Below the pieces are notes generated by a model, which had not been told where the DNA came from, made no database searches, and saw only the letters and a program-made list of their open reading frames with translations. DNA of 64,000 nt from Gnetum montanum. Taxonomy: Eukaryota; Streptophyta; Gnetopsida; Gnetales; Gnetaceae. Location of the stretch: the NCBI GenBank assembly GCA_015680685.1, contig MNCI01020989.1, forward strand, positions 225,727-289,726, in the 5' to 3' direction. Made by a program: the position numbers and the translations under genes. How positions within the stretch are numbered: position 1 is the first letter of the stretch; every line of letters starts with the position of its first letter. Positions 55,208 to 64,000 of this stretch are shown here, one piece after another.

Positions 55208-56004
55208 TGATGAGTGGTGAGGTACTCCTATGCTCAACCATATGAATACGAGCGTTATGCATGATCCGGTTGAACTCCAAGGACTAAGTGCTTATGCACC
55301 TTTATAGAACAAGAATGGGTTAGGCGATCGTTGTCTTCCCAAGCTTACTCGTATGGCACGATTGTGTGGTTAAGTAAACTTGAAGTATATGATTTTTATG
55401 CTTTTTATGTTTTATGTCCTGGTGCTAAAGAGGGAAGAAGTGAATTAATTGAATAACTAATTTAAATTAACTAATCAACTAGGTCCTAACTATTCCTAAC
55501 ACCAGCATCTGTTCCCACTTTCTGTACACATCCTGAACTAGTGCAACACTACTAGGATTACCAAATGCTAATCATTACTAGGTTACTAAGTATTCCACGC
55601 ATGCTCGAAGTGGTCGTACTGAGTGTGCTTACTTGTGAAAATTAATGAATGAATAAAAGCCACATCAATTAACTAATGAAAGCATTAAAGAATTGTAAGT
55701 AACATTAAGGGTAGGAAATAAGCTATTTTGTATGTTGCAAGGTTTATCACAAAGTTCATCTTTATTTCCGAACACAAGGTGTGCTCAGGTACACAATGCT
55801 CGAACAAAGATCCATTCACTTTATGACTCCTACTGTGGACACTTAGAAATAATTCTAACTCTAAGAGGGAGAAATTGCAAGAGTTTAGGTAAGGAACTAA
55901 GAACTAAGTAGCAAACCAAGTGCACCTACCTCTTAGTTATAGGCAACGAGATAGGTCTCGATATTGGATGTCCAATATCGCGAACATGATATCGTGGCTC
56001 ATTG
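55208..56004 (-). repeat. Element F 3' LTR
   Basis: 797 bp, homologous to 61209-62050. U3 at the right side has GATATTGG..CCAATATCGCG and GATATCG motifs, with a short U3 compared with the other copy. Polypurine tract (minus) TTCAATCGTGGGGGTA is at 56020-56005. Confidence 0.92.
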
Positions 56005-56219
56005 TACCCCCACGATTGAATGAAAACTTGTCCTTGAGTTCCTTACAAAATATTGGGAAGGTATGGGATTATTGACTGAATGACAACTGATGATGACATG
56101 GGTTGAAAGACTCAAAGTGCCCAGGGAATGAATTGAAAAATATATTACAACATTGGTGTTCATGCCCATTGTGGTGAACAATGTACATAGATGACATCCA
56201 TACCCTCATTCGACAACTT

Positions 56220-56257
<38 letters not shown>

Positions 56258-57960
56258 TGAGATGTGTTGTTGCTAATGTCGAAACTATGCACACCATTAT
56301 TCATCCATAGCCATATGTCCAAACTTGTTCCTTGCATAAACACTCCAGCTCTAGTCCATCTTGAGTGCTCCCTCTTATCCCAGTCCATTGTTTGTGTAAT
56401 CACCATCTACACACATAACACACTCATGGATTGGCAAGGGTAGATAAAACCTAATGCAGTTGATACCTTGCCTTGAGATAAAGCACATTGGCTAGGTTGT
56501 GGGTATGGTAGATACTAGGTTAGAGGTTTATGATTGATAACTACCCAGGGTGTAGGGGTAAGATAATTATGGAATAGAAAAATTTGTGATAGGGCCCCCA
56601 TGACTGAGTGAACCTATAATAGCAATAGGGTGGAAAAATTTAAAGAACAAGAAGGATAAGAGAAATAACAACAGTGAAGCCAATAAAACAAAAGCAAAAA
56701 TAGATGTTATTAATGGGGTGAATGAGAAATAGTTGATTGTGAGAAATGTTGAAGGGAACGAGCTTAACAATTGCATCAAAAAGAAATGCTAGTGGGTCCT
56801 CCCCAAAGCAGGCTCATGCCTTGAATGCCTTGACAAACCTACAAACCAAAGAGTCTGTAGGCTCTTGGAATGACATATGGAAACAAAGGTTAAGAACTTA
56901 CCCACAAGAGTTTTAGCGAAGACTAATAATGCTTCAACCAAGATATAGACTTATCATAAAATTAGCAATGAGGTGGAATGTGGAAAGAAATATAGAAAGA
57001 GAGGAGAGAATGAGATGGAGTCCCAAAATTAAGGTGGTGTAAAGTCCCTTGTGTAACATGTGATTAAGGTACTTAATAAAATTATGTTGAAATCCAGATT
57101 CAACTATCCACATCCAGTGACCTCGCATCAACACACTTGACCAACCCATCCTCCTAAAGTAACAAGAATGTGTTCACAGAGTCACCACCATTCCAAAAAG
57201 AGAAAGATAGAGTAGCAGGAAGTGAGAAAGGGCCTTAGTTAGAAGAAACCTTCAGGCATGGGTAACCTGTCTTTCTAGTGCCATAACTAGTGCTTGTAGC
57301 CCATGTTTCTTTATTATGTCTAAGGGGTGTGCTTTGAATTCTCACTAGTTTTTTTTTGTGAGAACCACACCATGCAAAGACTTATTTGATTTAGTCAACT
57401 TCTTTATATATTAGTCGATAGCACAATGACAGAGGACTTTATGAAAAACATCCAAGTACCCTAGAGAATAACTAGCACAAATGCATGGAATCCCCTTGAG
57501 GTCACACCCTTTTTCATCCACTTGAATCTTTCCTTGGTTCAAAGAATACTAAGGCACCGATTCATTAATAATTTTTCTTAAAAAAGGGATAGTACATTTC
57601 CAAAACAAGGGAGACCATAGAGTTGCATGGATAATTGGGTGACGTGGACTCATTGCCTGTTTTATCAAAAGAAACCATATCTTAGCATCAACATTGAAAG
57701 TCAAAGGTAAAAACCAAACATTAGCAATAAACACTTATTCTAATACAACCCATCATCATGAGCACTTATTATGTGACGAATAAAAATAAATCAAACAAAG
57801 AAATAGTAAAAATGTTAACAATGGTGTAAAACAAAAATAAGTAAAGATGAACAATGTGTAAAACACAAAAAACAAAGGAACTGATGGCTTAGAATGATTA
57901 GCATTGGTGGCCATCTCCCCCATGATTGAATTAGAAGAAGGAGATTCAAAATAATGAGTA
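56005..57960 (-). other. Element F 3' spacer
   Basis: Non-coding. It contains a (GA)n run (56222-56255), polypurine-like motifs near 56594-56608 and 57914-57927, and the conserved hairpin block at 57278-57385 shared with B and D. Small ORFs are not conserved. Confidence 0.7.
56222..56255. repeat. (AG)17 microsatellite
   Basis: An uninterrupted AG dinucleotide run in the spacer of element F. Confidence 0.95.
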
Positions 57961-59300
57961 AGGTTGTCCACCAACAGAGGTAGTATTAGTACTAGCTATT
58001 TCAGGCTCATGGAAGGGTTTGGTTTGCTGGATGTCGAATAATAACTTCGTATTTAGGCTTTCAAGTTTGTAGATCATCATGGCCCCTAAAGAAAACATTT
58101 CATGAATGATATAAGGTCCTTCCCAAATCATTTGAAATTTATTTTGTTGTGGTACATGTGTGGGATTCCAATAAAGAACCTTATCTCCCGATTAGTATTT
58201 GACTTTCCTAATCCTTAGGTCATGATGTTGTTTGTTAAAGGCCTTGTGCAATTCATTGGATGATAGGGCAGCTAGTCGATTCTCATCTAGTAAGTTAAGG
58301 TTCATTAACTATTCTTTTTATGCTAGATTGAGGTCAAGGGTAAGGTCACATGCCATGGATAGTGTATAGAGCTCAACTTGAATAGGAAGCATTGGAAGTT
58401 TACCATACACTAACTCATAGGGAGAGTAGCTCATAGGGAGTTTTCAAGTGGAGCGGTATGCCCAAAGAGCATTGTTTAGTTTGGTGCTCTAGTCTCGCCT
58501 ATACTTGCTAATGGTTCGTGTCAATATTTTTGTGATCTCCTTATCAATGACTTTGGCTTGACCATTCACATGAGGATGATATGGTGTAGTTAGTTTGTGC
58601 TCAACTCCTAAGCATTGCATTAACTTTCAAAAAGTCAAACCTGTAAAGTGTGTACCATTGTTAGAAATAAGTGCACAAGGCACACCAAACTTTTTTACAA
58701 TTTATTGTTGAACAAATCGTGCAGCGGTAGATCATATAAAATTCATAATAGGGACTTCTTCTGCCCATTTTGTAAAATAGTCAACAGCAATAATAATGTA
58801 GGCCTTTCCATTGGACATTGGTGTAATAGGCCACATAAAATCAATACCCCATATGTCAAAGGGTTCTAAAGGTTGAATCCATTGTTGTAGACCCTCCATT
58901 CTAGTAGTCATTCCCCCATCATGTTGGTAGTGCTCACAAGATTGGATGAAATGATGAGCATCTTGGAACAATGTAGGCCAATAATATCCTACAAGCAAGA
59001 CTTTTATGGTTTTTCGTCTCCTTGTGTAATGACCCCCACAAGGGCCCTTATGAGCATCTTGGAGAACTCACAATTGATCTATATCAGGAACACACCATCG
59101 AACCAAGCCATCAGGACATACCTTATAAAGGTGTTCATTGATTTCCATGAAATATTTGGGTTGGTGAAGAAACTGTTGTTTCTTTTTAACGTCTAACCCT
59201 TGTGATGTTTCTTGTGTAAGCAAATAAGTGAGAACGCTACTATACCAATTTGTATTAGTGGGTAAGTGATTTTTTATCACACTTGCAAAGAGGAGTTCAT
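57960..59300 (-). pseudogene. pol: Element F integrase (broken)
   Basis: The minus strand reads linker (SSVLTYLLTQETSQGLDVKKK), zinc region (CEHYQHDGGMTTRMEGLQQW, near 58950-58880), core with D in WGIDFMWPI, VDYFTKWAEE, and NGQAKV near 58585-58565, where the catalytic Glu is again Lys. The C-terminus reads MIWEGPYIIHE and ends near 57960. Nonsense codons throughout. Confidence 0.87.
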
Positions 59301-59580
59301 TAGGGAAATGGTTAGAAATTGGAGATTCATCCTCTTTGTTGTCCCATCACAACCGAGATAAATGATCAGCAACAACATTCTCAGTGCCTTTACGATTGAT
59401 CATTATAAGATCAAACTCTTGTAAGATCACGAGTCATTGTATGATGAGAGGGCTCACCATTGGTTTATTCATTAGGAACTAAATTGCACTATGATCCATA
59501 TGTAAAAATATCTTATAGGCCAATACATAGTGCCTAAATTTTTTTAGTGCAAATACCATAGTCATTAACTCTTTTCCTTA
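59300..59580 (-). pseudogene. pol: Element F RNase H remnant fused to gag
   Basis: The minus strand reads KELMTMVFALKKF, HYVLAYKIF, HMDHSAI and KGTENVVADHLSRL. Its upstream end is joined near 59572-59582 to gag sequence ending EEGELRK. The join falls in short AGTTAA/GAAAAG repeats, so the deletion probably used microhomology. Confidence 0.82.
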
Positions 59581-61087
59581 ACTCACCTTCCTCTTTGACA
59601 AATTGCTCTAATAATCTTTGTACTTGATGGGCTCTAACCTCGGATAGTCTCCCTTGGGCATAAGTTCCAAGGGTTCTTCGCGTTTCTTGCCTAAGCCCGT
59701 CTACGAGATGGCGTACTTCTTTCCTCTGTGAGTATCCATGGCAAGGGCAATGATGTAATAATGCATAATATCAGCCCATGGCAACATCTAAGGGTTCGTG
59801 TCCTCCTTGTTTCCATCCTTGGATTTTCTTTCGCAAGTTGGACACTTGGGAGTATGTTTGATACTTATCGTTGAATAACTCAAACATGGTACTCCATCAA
59901 TGAATGGATTCCAGTTCTAAGGACTGGTACTAGCTTTTTGCTTCTTTGATTAGTGTTCATGAAAATAACTTTAGTTTTTGCCACTCATTTTCTATATTTT
60001 TCAAGGCACATGCATCATAGAACGCTTGTAGTTGATTTTGAGGATCAGTATTGTATCCCCCTTCAAATCATGGAATATTATTCATGTCTAATGTTTTGAT
60101 CCTACTGTCCTTTTGGTGCCTTGTTAGGATCCTAATGGCCTCAATTATATCTAGCATACTTCGGGTAGTGAATAGGGGTTCATTGTGTTCATGTTGTCTA
60201 TGGCATCTATGATGCCTATGCTATTCCCTACTCTCCCTCCTATCATGGTGTGTTTCTCTAGAATTCCCTCATCCCCTTTCTCGATTTTTTATCTATTATT
60301 CCTATTTCACCTACCGTTATCCTTACAGTCTTTCCCTTTGCAACTGTGTTCCGATCCTAAAGGAGAGGGGGAAGGAGATGATGAAGGTGAAGAGGAAGGA
60401 GGACCATCACCATAATGGGGCCTACTACCTTCTCTTCGATGGTTGCAGCCTCGATCGTGCTTATGATCAGAATGTCCATCTTTGTCATGTGTTCGTGTTC
60501 CTTTTTTGAACCCTTTGTATCCATCGATACTAGAATTTGAGTTATGGATAGTTGAGTGAAGATTCTAATACACAACTCCTTTACCAAAGTCAACATGAGG
60601 AACATCAATTTGTGGAAGACCTCTTGAGGTAGGTTCACCACCCTCATTTTTACTTAGGACATACGGGATGTCTTGAGACCACTTCCCCTTCATAGATTTA
60701 TGATGTCTCTCCTATTGTAAGTCCCTTTGACATTGTGCCTCCAAGGGTCAATACTCTCTCGAGTCATGTTCATGCACAATGTACTCTGCTTGTAAGTACT
60801 GCATACCAATTCGTGTGAGTGCACGAAGAAGCATGCTTGGGACTGAATGATTGGGAGGTAACACTATGTTACCCTCTAAATTATGCCAAGAGTTGTTCAT
60901 CCTGGTGGAGGATAAAGGTAAAGTTTGGTATATATTCACTAGGATGAATGTATACCACACAAAATTGTTGGGGCATTGGTGGCTCATCATGTGTACTACA
61001 CTTCTTATTGTTCATTGTATCAGACCTAGGTGATGAAACACTCTCGTAAGAAGAAGGAGACATGATTAATTCTTTAGTGTGTGACAC
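59580..61087 (-). pseudogene. gag: Element F gag (truncated, broken)
   Basis: ATG 61087 starts MSHTKELIMSPSSYES; the conserved block MPQQFCVVYIHPSEYIPNF follows and is shared with B and D. Next come NLEGNIVLPPNHSVP, an H/S/G-rich linker and the capsid core down to EEGELRK near 59590. The zinc knuckle and tail are deleted. Confidence 0.85.
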
Positions 61088-61189
61088 TTTTCTCTTCTCT
61101 TTTTTAATAATTTTAAGATAACCAACCTTAAAGATTCATTCCAATGATGGGAAGATTCTTAAGTTCTAATTAGTGCACAAACAACAAAG

Positions 61190-61208
61190 TCATCGGCAAC
61201 AACACCAA
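61190..61208 (-). other. Element F primer-binding site
   Basis: Minus strand TTGGTGTTGTTGCCGATGA, tRNA-Asp type, directly inside the 5' LTR. Confidence 0.85.
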
Positions 61209-62050
61209 TGATGAGTGGTGAGGTATCCCTACACTCAACCATATGAATACAAGCATTACGCACGATTTGATTGAACTCCAAGGACTAAGTGCTTATGCAC
61301 CTTCATAGAACAAGGATGGGTTAGGCGATCGTTGTCTTCCCAAGCTTACTCCTATGGCACAATTGTGTGGTTAAGTAAACTTGAGGTATATGATTTTTAT
61401 GCTTTTTATGTTTTATGTCCTGGTGCTAAAGAGGGAAGAAGTGAATTAATTGAATAACTAATTTAAATTAACTAATCAGCTAGGTCCTAACTAGTCCTAA
61501 CACCAACATCTATTCCCATTTTCTGTACACATCCTGAACCAGTGCAACACTACTGGGATTACCAAACGCTAATCATTACTAGGTTACCAAGTTTTCTATG
61601 CATGCTTAAAGTGGTCGTAGTGACTGTGTTTGCTTGTGAAAATTAACAAATCAATAAAAGAAACATTAATTAACTAATGAAAGCATTAAAGAACTATAAG
61701 TAACATTAAGGGTAAGAAATAAGCTATTCTATAAGTTGCAAGGTTTATCACAAATTTTGTCTTTATTTCTATACACAAGGTGTGCTCATGTACACAATGC
61801 TTGAACAAAGATCCATTCGCTTTATGACTCCTACTGTGGGCACTCAAAAATAATTCTAACTCTGAGAGGGAGAAACTGCAAGAGTTTGGGTAAGGAACTA
61901 AGAACTTGCCAAACTAAGTGTGCCTACCTCTTATTTATAGGTAACAAGATAGGTCTTGATATTAGATGTCTAATATCCCTTTGTAGGATCTGATATCATG
62001 GACCTGATATCGCAGACACGGTATCAGGGCCCCGATATCACAGCTCATTA
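61209..62050 (-). repeat. Element F 5' LTR
   Basis: 842 bp with plus-strand edges TGATGAGTGG and CAGCTCATTA. The GATATC-rich U3 at 61965-62042 carries at least four GATATC cores; a TATA region lies near 61935. Confidence 0.92.
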
Positions 62051-63130
62051 TATAGTAAGATGCTAAGTACATTTTAGATAAAATCACTCTACTATTCATC
62101 ACTTAGTTATTCTTAGACATTCCATATAGTTTGCAAAAATGCCTAATAAAAAGGCTTTTATTTATTTTATTAATTTTGCAAAAGCATATGATTCCATAGT
62201 TCATACAAAACTATGGTTGTGCTTGCATCAAATTGACTTTCCTTTAGATTTGATTGTAGAACTTAAAGATTTTATGAGAAAGTGATTATTGAAATTCCAA
62301 GTAGCAATTCAAAGAAAGAATTTCAATTCCAAAGCAAAATTGGTATTAAGAAAGATTGTCCACTTTCTTCAACTCTCTTTAGTATCTTTATTGATGAAAT
62401 GTAGAAATAATTATGCAATTGAAAAAATAGTCATGCTATCAAAATCAGATCCCATGTAGTGAATCTTTATATATATATATATGATGCTACCTTGATCTTT
62501 ACTACTATAAAAGGTATGCAAAATATGTTACAAATTTTAGAAAATTAGTATCACTTATCTAGTCTTCAAGTGAATGTAGATAAAACTAAATTGATGATCT
62601 AGGTATAGAAAAACACTTGTTATAACTTTTATTTTGGAGGTACTAATGTGAAAATAGTAGATTATTTTAAATATTTAAGTATTATTTATATAAACAATTA
62701 CAAGTAACAGAAGTGCATCAGAGAAAGAATAGTAGGAGGTTTCAAGGCTCTATATTCTTTTTAAAAAATGCAAGGATTTAGGACTTTGAACTTAGAAGAT
62801 TCGAAAACAAATTTTTCAAATTATCACCTATCATACGGTTTTGTATGAGAACATAGACTCAATGCTAAAATTTGAAAATATATTGAAAGAGTGCAAAAAA
62901 ATTTTCTTCTCGATGAGTTAAAAGTGAAGATGGAAACACCTTTGAATATAAGTTATTAACTTTAAAAGTAAAATCCTTATGCCAATTCATTGCACACTCT
63001 CATAACTTGTCTATGTGTATAAAGTAGTTATTAAGGATTTGTGAGGTTATGGTTAGCATTTTCTAGGGATGTAATGGTTGATTAAATGAAATATCTCTTG
63101 GGAGGTAGTCAATCATAAAGTTTTAACACA
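62051..63130 (+). pseudogene. L1-type LINE, 3' part (RT core and connection domain)
   Basis: It begins with TATAG, the duplication partner, and continues the RT: KAFIYFINFAKAYDSIVHTK (motif 3, catalytic Asp region), KKDCPLSSTLFSIFIDEM (motif 4), IYIYDATLI (decayed YADD box, near 62465-62500), VNVDKTKLM and VDYFKYLSIIY (thumb), then KALYSF.KMQGFR. Many stops and several frame changes. The 3' end and poly(A) tail could not be placed; homology fades near 63130. Confidence 0.8.
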
Positions 63131-63179
63131 CATATGGTCTAATGTTGATGGAAAGAGAAAATTTTATTTACATCACATT

Positions 63180-64000
63180 TGCAGTAGGTTCACTCTATTT
63201 GTTTTAACCTTCAAATCCCAGTAAATCCAGATATTATAAAAAATAGTTCAATATGATAGAAAATAAGAAAAGTAACTATCTTCATTCAATGTAAAGAAGA
63301 TTACAAATTAGTGGTTCCACAACCCACAACAATACAATCCACTCAGAAACACTCGATGATATTGTAGAGAATGGGTCTCTACAACCATACAATAATTATT
63401 ATTAATGCAAGACACAACTAAATGAGATATCTTTGACAAACATAGGACTGAGATCGAACACACAATGCACATAAGAAATAGATAGGAAAAATACTTAAAA
63501 TTGACCCAAGAGCTACATACACACTCATGCACTCTTACACTTGTGCTCTTATGCCAATCTCATCAACTCCCAATCTCTCATCTCATTGCATCATGAAACA
63601 ATAACACAATATTTATTGGAAAACAAGGACAAGAATCCTAGAAATATTTTCTCAAGCTCAACTTGAATATTTCTAGCTATTTTCATATTTTCTTATCTTT
63701 TCTCAATTTTTTTCCAATTTGAAATTACTAATTCAGAAGTTTTCCTAGCTGTACAAGTGTCTCCATATTTCCTAATATGTCTTACTACTAAAATATAACA
63801 TTAAGGTGAGATGCCTCTTGGAAGTGGGAGACATCTCCTGAGGGTGTGATATATCTCCTTCAGCAGTGAGACGTCTCACTTGAGACATCTTCTAGAATTT
63901 GGGATGTCTCCCCTAAGATGTCTTCAAACCTAATAAGGTGTCTTCTCATCTCCTCCACATCTGAGATGTCATGTATCACAAGCCATTTCTTGATCAAGAT
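63180..64000. other. AT-rich right edge ending in a near-palindrome array
   Basis: No coding similarity. A minus-strand TATA-like CCAATAAATATTG (63621-63609) lies about 200 bp from an array of GAGACRTCTC motifs (63807-63970). This could be the U3 of another LTR element in minus orientation that runs past the window, but no LTR end or primer site was found. Confidence 0.35.

Larger units (their letters stand above)
55208..62050 (-). mobile_element. Element F: Athila-like element with internal deletion
   Basis: Minus strand: 5' LTR (61209-62050), primer site, gag, a join directly into RNase H, integrase, spacer, 3' LTR (55208-56004). The gag tail, protease and RT are deleted. The flanking TACAG/TATAG duplication and the LINE halves on either side show the insertion point. 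No third ORF. Confidence 0.9.

Noticed and set aside
56222-56255. (AG)n run as a GAGA-type regulatory element.
   Set aside because: A plain microsatellite inside a decayed spacer; no support for regulation.

Overview
The window looks like repeat-dense intergenic DNA of a plant with a large genome, probably a seed plant. A gymnosperm would fit the depth of nesting and the advanced decay, but that is only a guess. I see no host gene, tRNA, rRNA or CRISPR. Nearly everything recognisable is a retroelement: seven Athila-like Ty3/gypsy elements or LTR remnants (A to F plus a solo LTR), two Tat-lineage Ty3/gypsy elements with a second RNase H, one L1-type LINE, one possible SINE, and AT-rich sequence between them. 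All coding regions carry stops and/or frameshifts.

Layout. 1-6126: 3' part of a Tat element on the plus strand (RT, RNase H, second RNase H, integrase, 30-bp minisatellite, 3' LTR). It appears to sit inside the gag of element A. 6127-7225 and 17058-18557: element A (minus strand; gag, primer site, 5' LTR), split by element B. 7226-17057: element B, a complete plus-strand element flanked by ACTCC. 18558-19793: AT-rich. 19794-28887: element C (minus), with two LTRs, gag and a large third ORF but no pol. 28888-30685: AT-rich with a possible SINE. 30686-43873: element D (plus), complete, flanked by CATGT, with gag, protease, RT, RNase H, integrase and a 951-codon third ORF. 43879-45661: AT-rich with a 145-bp tandem duplication. 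45662-47940: element E (LTR and gag). 47940-48251: truncated LTR fragment. 48252-about 54000: second Tat element (minus), lacking RT, with a solo Athila-like LTR inside its integrase. 54150-63130: an L1-type LINE split by element F (55208-62050, minus). 63180-64000: AT-rich, ending in an array of near-palindromes.

How the parts work together. The Athila-like elements share LTR ends (TGATGAG...CTCATCA), a primer-binding site complementary to the 3' end of tRNA-Asp, a single-frame gag-protease-RT-RNase H-integrase plan, and a polypurine tract of the form AGTCATGGGGGTA. In most of them the U3 promoter is packed with GATATC palindromes just upstream of the TATA box; element D uses GTATAC instead.

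The most interesting system is the third ORF of elements C and D. It encodes a large protein with a conserved globular N-terminal region, a long coiled coil and a conserved C-terminal motif. Its ATG lies directly after a splice-acceptor-like sequence. About 430-560 bp further upstream, both elements carry an internal TATA region whose palindromes match those of the element's own LTR. This suggests a separately expressed accessory gene. All ORF and motif readings were made by eye from the sequence; no database search was run.
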